From positions 1 through 64,000 of the forward strand of contig CAUQNX010000001.1 in NCBI GenBank assembly GCA_963519845.1: a stretch of DNA of 64,000 nt. Reading direction: 5' to 3'. Below the pieces are notes generated by a model. The model was not told where the DNA came from and did no database searches. It saw only the letters and a list, made by a program, of their open reading frames with translations. The DNA comes from Moellerella sp963519845 (GTDB lineage Bacteria > Pseudomonadota > Gammaproteobacteria > Enterobacterales > Enterobacteriaceae). The translations under genes and the position numbers were made by a program. Shown in pieces: positions 34,846 through 46,700 of the stretch (position 1 is its first letter; the number at the start of each line of letters is the position of its first letter).

Positions 34846-35061
34846 TTAAAGAGCCTTATTTATTTTTGTTAGTTTTGCCGTAACATATGCATAATCACCC
34901 ATACGAGCACTTGTAATTTCATAGTTTGATTCAGAGACCTCAGCTATTTTAGCTATTTTTTCCTCTGCTGAAGAAACTGTTGTGCCCCATGAGGAGATAC
35001 TTTCTGCAAAACTACCAAAAGAAATAACAGATAAGATTGATACTAAAATTAATTTTTTCAT
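34846..35061 (-). CDS. Small exported protein, DUF1471-like (YdgH/BhsA/McbA)
   Basis: A 71-residue periplasmic protein with signal peptide MKKLILVSILSVISFGSFA. The mature ~50 residues (SSAEEKIAKIAEVSESNYEITSARMGDYAYVTAKLTK) follow the DUF1471 pattern of one helix and two strands. Family members respond to stress, metals or biofilm conditions. Start at 35061 is set by AAGGA 7 bases upstream; the in-frame ATG at 35076 is rejected. It begins 24 bases after the GlcG-like gene's stop, so probably the same operon. Confidence 0.75.
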   Translation of the reverse strand: MKKLILVSILSVISFGSFAESISSWGTTVSSAEEKIAKIAEVSESNYEITSARMGDYAYVTAKLTKINKAL

Positions 35062-35084
35062 ATTAAATTCCTTCATTCAATAAA

Positions 35085-35564
35085 TTAAAGCTCTATTTTT
35101 TTGATTGCTTGAATTGCACATTTCTCATCAAATTCAGAACCCCCCATACCAGCAACGCCTATTGCTCCAATAACTTCATTGTTATATTTAACTGGAATAC
35201 CACCACCAAGTAAAAGTAATTCATTTATTGTATTTAAATTACTGGATTCAATATCTGATTGTGCTTTTTTCATAAGCATACGCGTTTCAGTTTTAGTTGA
35301 AAGTGATGTATATGCTTTTCGTTGTGATGCAATTGTATTATGTGGTCCTACATTATTGTCTCTCATGACCAATACTAAATTACCACCACGATCTACAACA
35401 GAAACAACACCACTTTTTCCATATTTTTGACATTGGTTTATTGTTTCAGTTGCTAATTTGTTAGCTAATTCTAACGTCATATTATACTGAGTTAATATTA
35501 ATGTAGATGACATAGATATACTCGGCATAGTACATAACAGCATAAAATATAGTTTTAATTTCAT
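35085..35564 (-). CDS. Exported GlcG/HbpS-family heme-binding-like protein
   Basis: A 159-residue protein with a signal peptide (MKLKLYFMLLCTMPSISMS). The mature part follows the GlcG/HbpS family: MTLELANKLATETINQC, VVSVVDRGGNLVLVMRDNN, a TIASQRKAYTS segment and LLLGGGIPVKYNNEVIGAIGVAGMGG. Members bind heme or are found with glycolate and uric-acid-type genes; the function is not fixed. Middle gene of a three-gene run of exported proteins. Notably AT-rich. Confidence 0.83.
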   Translation of the reverse strand: MKLKLYFMLLCTMPSISMSSTLILTQYNMTLELANKLATETINQCQKYGKSGVVSVVDRGGNLVLVMRDNNVGPHNTIASQRKAYTSLSTKTETRMLMKKAQSDIESSNLNTINELLLLGGGIPVKYNNEVIGAIGVAGMGGSEFDEKCAIQAIKKIEL

Positions 35565-35630
35565 ATTATCATCTTCTATTTATCATTTTAATATAACTAC
35601 AGATTCTATTCATTACCTATAATTATTATC

Positions 35631-36038
35631 TTAACTACCACGATAAGTAGAATATCCATATTGGCTTAGTAATAATGGAATATGATAGTGTTCTTCTACG
35701 TTATTAATATTAAATTCAACAGGAACTTCAGGGAAAAAACTACTGAGTTTATTATCTGAAAAATATTTCCCTGTTTTAAACGTAACTCTATAATCGCCTA
35801 TTTCAGTTTTAATATTATCAGGCCATAATTTCTTCACACGACCATCCTGATCTGTTTTTTCAGAATTTAAAGTTTTCCAACTGTTTAATTGTTTTTGTTC
35901 CAATGTTACCACAACACCAGATGCTGGTTTTCCAGTCTGTTGGTTCAAAATATGTACACTTAATATATCTGCCGCTATGGCAAATGTTGGTGAAGTTATA
36001 GCTGACACAACAATTGCAGATAATAAATATTTTTTCAT
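35631..36038 (-). CDS. Exported 5-hydroxyisourate hydrolase-like (transthyretin-like) protein
   Basis: A 135-residue protein with signal peptide MKKYLLSAIVVSAITSPTFA. The mature part has the HIUase hallmarks: ILSVHILNQQTGKPASGVVVTLEQ (His), DGRVKKLW (Arg), EEHYHIPLLLSQYGYSTYRGS with the C-terminal YRGS tetrapeptide. HIUases hydrolyse 5-hydroxyisourate in purine breakdown; periplasmic forms are known in enterobacteria. No uricase or OHCU decarboxylase lies in the window. AAAGGA precedes the ATG at 36038. It probably starts the operon with the GlcG-like and DUF1471-like genes. Confidence 0.88.
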   Translation of the reverse strand: MKKYLLSAIVVSAITSPTFAIAADILSVHILNQQTGKPASGVVVTLEQKQLNSWKTLNSEKTDQDGRVKKLWPDNIKTEIGDYRVTFKTGKYFSDNKLSSFFPEVPVEFNINNVEEHYHIPLLLSQYGYSTYRGS

Positions 36039-36298
36039 CTTAATACATCCTTTATGTGTATTTAACCATATTTTTCGGTTCGTCCTTATAATATAAATAT
36101 TTTTATAATAAATGCTGACAATAACATTACAATTTAGTCATGTTAGTATTTAAAATATAAACTGGCTGAGAGTTTCTTCAGATAAATACACGAAACAAGG
36201 ATATATACTTAATAAGAAAGCCACGATTTGATTTTCAACATACTCATCATTATTTTTCAAGCTGTATAATAATCACTCTAAATACTCATAATCTGTTT

Positions 36299-36347
36299 GC
36301 GAGGCAATATTTTGATACCTACCTTTGATGGTATCAAAATCACTCGC
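36299..36347. repeat. Long inverted repeat downstream of ynfA
   Basis: Inner arms TTTTGATACC (36310-36319) and GGTATCAAAA (36330-36339) are perfect; outer arms GCGAG and CTCGC (36299-36303, 36343-36347) also pair. It lies 16 bases beyond the ynfA stop and may act as its terminator, though the T tract is poor. The rest of 36039-36362 is the leader of the HIUase-like gene and shows no gene. Confidence 0.55.
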
Positions 36348-36362
36348 TAAACAGAGATTAGT

Positions 36363-36686
36363 TTATTTCCATCCACTAACAATGACACCCACGCCCACAA
36401 GAACAATTAGAGCACCAAGCCAATCTGTCGATGCTAACACCACACCATCCACAAAGCGTAGCCAGATTAATGCTATAACAATATAGATCCCACCATAGGT
36501 AGCATAAATACGGCCACTTGCTTCAGGGTGTAAGCTTAATAACCAAACAAATAGAGCTAAACAGAGAATAGCGGGCAGCAATAACCAAATACTGCCCCCT
36601 TTCTTTAACCATAAATAAGGGAAATAGCAGCCTGCAATTTCCATCAGCGCAGTTAGAATAAACAACCCTACTATTTTGAATGGCAT
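36363..36686 (-). CDS. ynfA: YnfA family membrane protein (UPF0060)
   Basis: A 107-residue inner-membrane protein with four hydrophobic helices. The family signature is complete: LTALMEIAGCYFPYLWLKKGGS, LLSLHPEASGRIYATYGGIYIVIALIWLRFVDGV and DWLGALIVLVGVGVIVSGW. It resembles small multidrug resistance pumps in size and layout, and some members give drug efflux. GAGAAA lies before the ATG. Alone in its direction. Confidence 0.93.
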   Translation of the reverse strand: MPFKIVGLFILTALMEIAGCYFPYLWLKKGGSIWLLLPAILCLALFVWLLSLHPEASGRIYATYGGIYIVIALIWLRFVDGVVLASTDWLGALIVLVGVGVIVSGWK

Positions 36687-36917
36687 AATTTTCTCATTTT
36701 TCTGTTATTTTCATATTATTTATCTCCATATAATAGCGGAAATTATCCATCTTAGCAGTGTAAAACTAAGCACTATTTTGCATTGTTGCTACCCTATAAA
36801 ATCACGCATTAATCCAAATTAAAATTAATCAAGGATAACTGAGCTCATGATCTCATATATTGATAATTTTGTTGTGTTAGTATATTCCACAACTCATTTT
36901 GCGTGACCTTATTTTCT

Positions 36918-37670
36918 ATGAAAAAAAATATTATCTATCTTTTATTGATTATATTCCTGAGCTTACTGATCCTATTCTATTTCTGGCCACAGGGACCTAT
37001 TGCCTCTTGGATTTTTTATGGTCAGAAAGGCGAAATGATCAAGGGAGACTATTATCCTCCTGAAGCTGATAGCGCCACAGGTAACTCCGTTTCCATACCC
37101 GAAATCCCAACTCAGGATGGATTAAGATTTATTTATGATCAACAGTGTTATCTCAAAATGAAAATAAAAGATCAATCGCTCACTATTGGCTATTTTGCCG
37201 ATGGTTATATACAAGCAGAGCTGCGACAAACTTTAGCCGACGATATTACACCGACACTATTAATTGATTGGCGTTTTACACTACCCAATGCGCTTCATTA
37301 TTGGGTCGAACGCACTAAAGAGGGTGAATATCAGGGTTGGATTTGGGATAATATGGCCAGTAATCTAATCCCTGTTCGTTATACTCAGGATCAGGTGACC
37401 TTATTAGAAGGAACTAGCTATACATTAGAACCTGGCGGTAACTGGCGCTATAAACGTTGGAATAAAGGCCAAGTGGTTGAAGATATTCTATTGGATATAT
37501 TGCCGAAGAAAACGAGTTATATTCCCCCCAAGGATCAACAATTAGCTGAGCAAGCCAAACAACAACTACAGCAAATTGCTAGCACTATGACGACTGAGCT
37601 CGAATTACCTTTTGAATTAGACTTATGGCAAGAAGGTTTTTGTCATGAATATAAAGGTTCGGATAACTGA
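36918..37670 (+). CDS. Uncharacterised membrane-anchored protein
   Basis: A 250-residue protein with an N-terminal hydrophobic anchor (NIIYLLLIIFLSLLILFYFW) and a soluble remainder. There are no motifs I recognise; the mature part mentions tryptophan-rich strands (YQGWIWDN, GGNWRYKRWNKGQ) and a C-terminal Gln-rich helix. Likely periplasmic face. The open frame begins at a GTG at 36903; I prefer the ATG at 36918, although neither has a clear ribosome site. Convergent with the first toxin gene, with a terminator between. Confidence 0.6.
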   Translation: MKKNIIYLLLIIFLSLLILFYFWPQGPIASWIFYGQKGEMIKGDYYPPEADSATGNSVSIPEIPTQDGLRFIYDQQCYLKMKIKDQSLTIGYFADGYIQAELRQTLADDITPTLLIDWRFTLPNALHYWVERTKEGEYQGWIWDNMASNLIPVRYTQDQVTLLEGTSYTLEPGGNWRYKRWNKGQVVEDILLDILPKKTSYIPPKDQQLAEQAKQQLQQIASTMTTELELPFELDLWQEGFCHEYKGSDN

Positions 37671-37695
37671 TATTCGTTCTATGATTAAATACAAT

Positions 37696-37735
37696 AAAAG
37701 GCCGTTAATTTCATCATTAAAATTAATGGCCTTTT
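37696..37735. terminator. Bidirectional terminator at the left edge of the toxin pair
   Basis: AAAAGGCCGTTAATTT pairs with AAATTAATGGCCTTTT (one mismatch) around a short loop. A and T tracts at each side suit both the plus-strand gene and the minus-strand toxin gene. Confidence 0.8.
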
Positions 37736-37760
37736 GAATTTCAATTTTAGTGAAACTTAA

Positions 37761-40700
37761 TCAACCCGCAGCAAGATGATTCGAATTATCTAAATAAATC
37801 GCAGGTGACCATGGCGATTTTAGTGACTTGCTTGCCAATGCAGATATCGTTTGGTTATATGTTTTTTCATTCATTGTCATATTTTGAATTAATTTATCGA
37901 CAACTTGATTTGATTCTATATTAAATTGATTAGCAAGTTGCTTTTTCACCTCAGATACATCATGGACTCTGAGACAAATGCCATTATTTTCATCAATCTG
38001 ATTTGCATTCCGAATAGTCAATGTTTTACCATTATCAGCTTGATAGATATGACTAATATTATTGTCCGTCTGTTTTTCCACTTTATAGTCCATCGAGAAA
38101 TTCATTAGATAGAGATTATTGTGACCGTTAATATCTTCAATAATGACATCACCTATTGTTTCACCATCGATCAAATACTGGTCATTACCTTCACGCCCCA
38201 ATAATTCATCATTTCCACCATTAGCGATAAGTAAATCATTATAACTTCCACCATAAACTTGATCATTACCTTGGCCACCGCAAAGAATATTAACTCCTTT
38301 CAAAGCAATGATAGTATTATTTTCTTTATTACCTTTAATTATTTTATCTTTCTCACTGGCATCAAAAATAATATTATCGCCTGTACTGTAACTCAAATTT
38401 TCAACAATAGGATCAATTGTTCCACCATGCTGATTTAACTCCACTGCAAATAATTTCTTAGCTTTATCTTGTATATAAATTGTAGGATTAATATTTTTAT
38501 TAAAATTAATAAATTTAATTTCCATTTTATTACTTTCTTCATTTTTAAATGAAATACTATTATTCCTCATAATAAGATCATCACCAAGATGATGTTCAAA
38601 TACTAACAGCATTTTATCCTTACTAGTAAAAACACCATTCTCTTCAGTCTTAACATTCTCATCTGACAATTTAGAAAAGTCGAATGTAATTATGTTTTCA
38701 CTGTCATTTACATTGCTATTTTTCAACTCCGTAAAACTATAATAATCTTCTCCGTGACTAGCGAAAATATAACTCATATTATTTATTAAAAGTAAGGTGT
38801 TATTTTTTTCATCTCCTGTAAATTTAAACTTACCATCTGTACCACGCCAGATAAACTCCCCCCACGTAGGAGAAATATATTCATCTCTATTAATAAAATA
38901 AATTATCATTGTTCTATCTTTAGCATTGCAATCAATATCTATTGTTATATCATTAGGATTATGAATTGAACGGTCTAAATCTTTAACATACTGAATATTG
39001 AATATATTTCCAACTGATTTTTTTTCACTCAATATATCTGGCAATATGCTATTTAATAAAAAACCATCTTGTGTTCTTATATTATATTTATGCAGAGAAA
39101 CCTTATTATTTTTCTTATTATCATCGCGATACACATTTTTAAGTATCAGATGTGCTTTACTTTTTAGTATATAATCTAATGATAAATTATCCTTATCTAA
39201 TTCATGAGGTTTAATATCAATAATAATATGCAGGTCATTCTCAACTAATTTAACTTCGCTAATTTCCTTAAAATCATATTCTAATTCTACATTACTAATG
39301 CTAGCGGTTTTTTCATCAATTTCAACTCGGCTATTCGCACCATAACCTCGATTAAATTTAAAGTCTTTATTTATAATCTTCCTATTTATTACTTTTCCTT
39401 GCTCTTCAGAGTATACTTGTTTATCAATAACTATATCTTTTGTGTGCAGGCTCCAAACATAACGTTTAACCACATAATAATCATCATCTATTCCACCGTT
39501 TGCATAGCCTTGACTCAAGATTATTTTATCATTACCACCTTGTCCATAAATTTTATCTTTTCCGCCTGCACCATCGAGAATATTATTATTATCATTTCCT
39601 TCTAAAATCTCACCTTGTTGAGCATGACCAATAATATTCTCAAAATTATCGATAACAGCTGCAGAGAAGGATTGTTTTTTTGTAAGATAACTTATCTCTT
39701 TATCTTTCAGGCTAATTTTAGTTCTATACCTTTCTACTTTTGTTCCTATAATTAAAGTATCATTGCCTTCTCGTGCATCTAAATACTTAATCACAGGTGC
39801 TATCTTTAGCTTACCGTCAAAAAAATTATTATTTTTCTCTAGTGATTTATCATTGGCCATATAGTAAAAATAATCATTTTTATTTCCAGCTACAAATAGT
39901 TTATTCCCATTAAAAACTTTAAAACTATAACATTCATCTGGAGCCCCTATCACAACATCATTACCAGTGCCAGTATTAATACTTAAACCAGAGACTCCTT
40001 CCTGTCGTTGTAGATATTGTTCAAATAACTCCTTATGATCCTTATTATTAATATCATAGAAAGAATTTGATAATAATGACATTCCCTTTTTTCGCTGGTC
40101 AATACCTACACTATTTAAGCTATAAAGACGTATTTTTTGTAAAGCACTACTACTTAACATTGCTTTATCTTTTGTTCTTTTCTGTACTACAAAATGAGAT
40201 TCTAATAAATCATTATTATAGCTATTATCAAAAATAAAAGTTTCATCACTACTTTTACTCGTTACTGGTATATATTGCTTTTCCTCCGCCAGAACTTCTT
40301 CCCACCTACCTGACTTATTTAGAATAGCAATCTCTTCTGCAGTAAATAAAGTAGCATTGTTTTTAGTGGTTACCTCTCTATTATCCCCTATATAACTTGG
40401 TATTTCATTTGTTCCGCCAATAACATAATTTGTCACTCTAATCAGTTGCGCAGCGGAAGAATCAGATTTTCCTTTTACTTGAAGTCGATAGAGAGGAAGC
40501 TCCTTAGTTTCCCACTCCTCATCTACAAATAAATGACTATCAAATCCTAAAGGTTGAATGACACTAGAGTAAAAGTGGAGATTATTAAGCCAACTATTCT
40601 TGATAGCCCCTTGCCTAATATAACTATCATGTAATTTATTTCGTGTTTTCGTGGTTGGAGGGAGACCAAATCCTGCACGAAATCCTTCATGAATTTCATC

Positions 40701-43700
40701 AGCTAGAGAATCAAAAGTGATTATGCTTTTCATATGTTTCACAGCACGGACTCCATTATAAGCAAATCCAGCGATCAGAAGCAGACCACCTGCAATCAAC
40801 CCAGCGGGTCCTGCTGCTGTTAATCCCGCTGCTATCCCAATCAAAGTAAATAATCCAACTCCCGCACCTGCGAGCGACATAACAAAATTAACCATCAAAT
40901 CCTGTCGACGTTTAGGATCTTTTTCATTCAATAATTGGATAAAAGTATCAAAACTAACTGCAAGATCAATACCAGAGCCTATCGCCGATAAGCCCATGCT
41001 GAGTTTCCCCACAGAAGTCGTTGCCACATGAGTTGATTTAGCCTGTCTGTAGGCAAGCTTAAGAAGCCAGGGTTGTGCAAGGTCTGTTAGATTAAAAAAT
41101 CCTGAACTCCAGGCAAAACCTAAATTTTTATGGATCTCTTTACGATCTGCCGGAGATAGCAATGGATGATCTAACTGCTCTAACATATAGTAGGTAGAAG
41201 TAAACAAGGATATAGCGCCATATAGCGTCATAGCTTGCCCAGTTCTATTCATGGCTTTCATATAGCGAGGTAATTTAACCCCTGTTTGTTGTAGTTTTCC
41301 CCATAAAGAAAAATCAATCTTGTGCTTTTCATTATTCGTATAACGATGAATATGATTAAGCTGTTTAAGTAAAACAGAATGCTCAGCTAGATCACTATTA
41401 GTCTCCACTATATTACTAATATTACCATGGTGTTGCATTAGTTGCTTCAGCATAAAAATTAGTTGAATATCACTTTTATTCCCATCAACACAGGTTAAAC
41501 GCGTAGTTAATTTTTTAGCGTCAAATTTAAGACGTTTATACGTATCTAGCTCCCACGAATGTATAGCATCTAATGGTATTCCATCAATGGTAGCGCCTAA
41601 TCGATTTAAGGTTTCAATCGAAATATACGTTTTATCCATAAAAATAATAGATGAAATGCGGTTAGGAACGGATAGCCTAGAGAGAGAGCTAAATAAATGT
41701 GCCCGTAATTGTTTATCATTTGAAAGAGTTCGAATATTGACTCGATAATCATTTGAATCCACAAGGAACCCATACTCTTTACCACGAGTTAAAATTGGAC
41801 CATTCTCATCAGATACAGTGCAATTTAAATAAGCCATTACATTTTTCAAAAAATCATTTTTCGCTATATTTCTATCGCTATGGGAATAGGTGATTGCCCA
41901 ACCATGCGAATCATATAAACTGTATTGATGATTATTTTTATCATTTTTTACTACAAAGGTTAAAACACCTGTCAGCGTTTCAATTTGATAACTTCCGGGA
42001 TTAACTTTAGTCAACCAATGACTTAAAGATTGGTTAGACAATATTCGATCATTTTTATTTAATAATCCAGACTGCTGTTTCTCCATTAAATCAGAGGATA
42101 AAGAATGAAATTTAGATAAAAAATCGCTTTCTCGTGGTGATAAAAGATTTTTAGATTTTTTATTATTCAAAATCATAACATAATTTAAAATATCACTTAA
42201 CTGATTTGGTTCGAAAAAAAATGAATCTTGCTGTTGAAAGAATGCATATAGACGTCCTAAGATGAAATTTATATTTTTATCCGTAGAAGTACCATGTGTT
42301 CCTGTTAAATTACTCTCTACTTTTACTAAATCAGCGTTAACATTATTATTGCTATATATTTTTAATATATCGTTATAACTTTTTAAACTTTTAATATTCT
42401 CCTTATTTTGTTTGCGTAATACTTCACCTAAAGGTAACCCTTCAAATTCCGCTAACGAATCCAACCCAATGATTTTATTTAATTGACTTTCAATAAATAA
42501 CATATTCCCTGGTTGATTAAGTAAGCTTAATACTTCAGGAAAAATAGTACTTTTCTTTGATGGAAAAAGTTCATTCAGTAATTTTATTGAATATTGACCT
42601 AATCGCTTAATCCGTGATGGATTTTCACTTAAAGCATCTAATAAATAAATACTATCAAGGGCTTTTTGTTTGATATTTTCAGTTAATGGCAATTTGAAAA
42701 TATTTCCCCATATTTCAAGTGCATTATGCTGAAGAAATCCTCCCTCTGTAAAATAAGAGTTTACTTGACGAGAAATAAGTGGATCATAAATAGTAGTGGC
42801 TAATTTATCATAATCAAATAGACCATTGCTTTGAGTGTAAAAATCAGTGAAGAATGGATGTTTAATATTACCTAGCTTACTAACATCAACATCATTTAAC
42901 ATCAACTCTGATAAAATATATTTCATATAATGCTCGCCATTAATATAAGCAGCCTTCGACTCGACATCATAAGTAAATTTATTATCAAAATCATAGTATC
43001 CCAATGATTTTATTTTTGGAATTATTGCATCTTGAAAATAAATATCAGCATTAATATTTTTAGAGGCTAACTTTAATGATAATAGTGTTAAAAAATTTTT
43101 ATATTTTTTATAACTATCAACTCTGTTATTTTTATTCAGATCAATCAGGTTGATTTTTTCGGGTATCTTTAACTGATAAATCTGTTGGAGGCGTGATATG
43201 CTATTTGATAGCAACTCAGTATATTGAGGTGAACTAACCAAGGTTGATCCTATTGACGTTAAAGCAAACCAGTTTTTATTAACAGTAGATGTTGATAATA
43301 ATTGTTCGCCATATTCAACATAGTTTTTTCCTGATTCCATGTCAAATTGAATAACAATAGTATTTTTAGGGTTATTTGCTGCAATATAGGTAGCTTGTTG
43401 ACGACTAGATTCGCTATCATTAAATCTTATTACTATATTAAAATCATCGCTTGTAGTGCTATCTTTCTCTGATACTGAAGAGAGAACATTAATATGCTGA
43501 TGATCTACTTTTTGCCATATCGGACCTTGATTAAAAGCACTATTATTTTCAGCTATTTTTTCAACTAAATGTTTATGGAACTTAGCTGGTTCAAATTTAT
43601 CACTGTCAATATTCTTAAGTAAATCATCAAAAACTTGATAATTTTGTTGATCAAGAGCAACCTTCTTAATTAATTGTGTATCTATTTGTCCATCATCCTG

Positions 43701-46700
43701 ACTAAAAAATGGTTCTAAATAAAATATGTGATCTCGAATAAATTCTTCAAAAGATAGATTTATTTCTTGATATTGCTTTATAATATCTAAAATAAGTGGT
43801 TTATTATTGACCGTTATCCATTTATCATCTGTAGAATATTGATATATTCGCCGAAAGTCTTTCCCCCTTATATGAGGCAATAATTCATCATATATATTAA
43901 ATGCTTTATTACCTTTAGAATTAATACTGACTTTTGATGCATAAGCAACTATAGGAATACCAATTTCTAACTTGCTGAGTAAATTGGTAATATTAAATGC
44001 AAAATTATTTTTTATTCCTCCCCTTGCTAAATCACAACCTATTAATACTAATTTATCTGGGTTTTTACTAATACATAATTGTTTTTTTAGTGATAATAAT
44101 CCCTCGACAAATTGTTCTGGCGTATATCCTGCATATGTAGATAGACAAGATTTTACTTTATTCTGCTCTGTAGATTCCGATGGATGATAATTACCATTAC
44201 CAATTGATATCCAGCGTACTTTCCCGCTTAAATTAGGATTAATATTGCCGTAAATAACGCGATATTGATTAGTGGAAATATTATATTGGATAACAGTAGT
44301 GTTATTAGGATGTTTATTAACCAATCTTTTGATCGCTATACGAGCTTTAGGATCATTTTCGAGTTGAATAATAACATTTTGCATATTACTCTCGAATACT
44401 CCTTGATGTTGGGAATCGTTAAAAGTTATTATTTTCCACTCTTCTAATGGCTTTCGTAGGCCATTGTCTATTTCATTTACTGGCTTTTCCAATTCAGACA
44501 AATATTCTTGATAATCATCATGAATAGTCTGGTCTATTCCACTAGTTCTATTTAAATCTGAAGCTTCATTTAGTGGGATAGTGAAATTCCCCGTACTATA
44601 AGGCTGTAACTGTTGACTTGTTAAGACTGAGTTTCCATTTGAATTAATCATAGCAGTGGGGTCGACTAGATGAAAAAACTCTAACTTATTAACTTTATTA
44701 AGTGAATAGGTCTCCGTTATTCTTTGTACATTTTCACTTATCGTATTAAAATATTGTAGTGGGCTAATACTACTATGATTAGTATCGTCAACAACTATCC
44801 ACCGTAGATTATTTGATGTTGTTAAATCTTTTAAATTTCCATACTCAATATGTTCTTTATTGGTATTAATATCTAGCTGAACAACAACACTATTTTCACT
44901 ATTTTCTTCTACCAGTTTAAATACCTTGTTACGAATATGATTTTTATTATTGAGTCGTAAAATAATATTGAGAGATTCTGTACTACTAGTAGATTTTTCA
45001 CCTAGGCGATTAGGAAAAAATGAATAATCAATATAATCCCATATAGGAACTTCTACTATACCCTGATCTATAAGTTTTTGAGCTAATATCTGATAAAAAT
45101 TAGAATGATCCTTTCCTATAAATTCAATGGCTAAATCACCAAAAATTTTTGCTCCTTCAGATGAAGATATTGATTTTTTTATCAGGTTGTGATCTAACAA
45201 ACCATCTGGCCGAGTGAAATAGATTTTCAAATATTCTTTATATTGTTCAATAAAATAATCAAAATTATTTGAAATATCAGGAAAATCAATCATCATACGA
45301 AATAGTGCAGGAAGTCCATTAATTAGAAGTGAATTTGTACTTTTATTCATTTGATAGATCATTTTATATTCATTGGTAGGATGATATATTTTATTTTCTT
45401 GATCTCTAATTATTATTTTTTTCCCATCCTTATCAATACCTATTTTTTGGTTATAAGCAACAATAGGAATATTAATATCATACGAAGATAAATATTTTGT
45501 TGTATTTAATGCAAAGTTTTCTACTGAATTTCCTTTTGATAATTCACTTCCTACTAATACTAACTTATCAGGATCTTTCTGTATATTAAGTTTGGATTTT
45601 AAATATATGAGTCCGTCAACAAATTCCTGCGGTGTGCTATCAGCATAGCAAGTCATCTTATTTTCACCCAGGTATTTACCATATCCAATAGTGATCCAGC
45701 GAATAGAGCCAACGACGTCTGGATTAATCAACCCATAAACAAGACGATACTCTTTGGTTTTAATATTAAATTGAATTAAAGTACTATTTTTATGATTTTT
45801 ACGTAATAAATTTATAGCACTTTCATTAATAGTATTATCACCGTCAAGTTGAATAATTACATTTTGATTATAGGTTAAATTTAAACTAGGTTCATTATTT
45901 ACTCTAGGATAAAGAGAAGGAGGTAATGCAATTATCCTAGCATTATCCCACCAATGATTAATAGACTGAGTTGATTCACTACTGGTATATGTAGCAGAGG
46001 GCCTTACTACTTGAGTATTTAGTTGAATAATGTCATCAATAAGAGGGTCATCATATGATATCTGCCGCCTAACTACTTCAGAGCCATGACGGATAACACT
46101 ATCTCTTGGTATTGTCTGAGTAGATGACGATGGCTCCGAAGTATTCACTTGCGATAATCCACTATTTTGTCCATTATCTATTTCAGATAAAACCGTTATA
46201 TTAATAGGCTCTGGAATATTAATAACTTCAGCTGGACTTCCTTTATTAAATTTGTAGGTTTTGCATAATACATCTATATTTCTAGCTAAATCATTTATAA
46301 ATTTAGCATCATTAGCGTTTTCTAAATCAATAGTATCAAGGATAGTCCAACGTTGATTGGCGATTTGTTGTAACTTCTGCATATCACCATATTCGATATG
46401 TGTTTTATTGGTTTCAAGATCTAATTGAATAATAAAAGTATTTTGTATATCCTCTTTCGCATAATTAATAACACTATCGCGTATATGTTTTTTATTACTT
46501 AAGCGAAGAATAATATGGATCTGCTCTTTATCTGTACTTTGTTTACTCTTCGCCGAACGAATAATATCTTGATAATTAACATGTTCCCATATTGGTGTTT
46601 CTATAACCCCCTTATCAATCATATTCTTCGATAAAGTTGCATGAAAAGTAGAAAAGTCATCATTATGAAAAGATATAACAGTATTTACAAAAACACTTGA

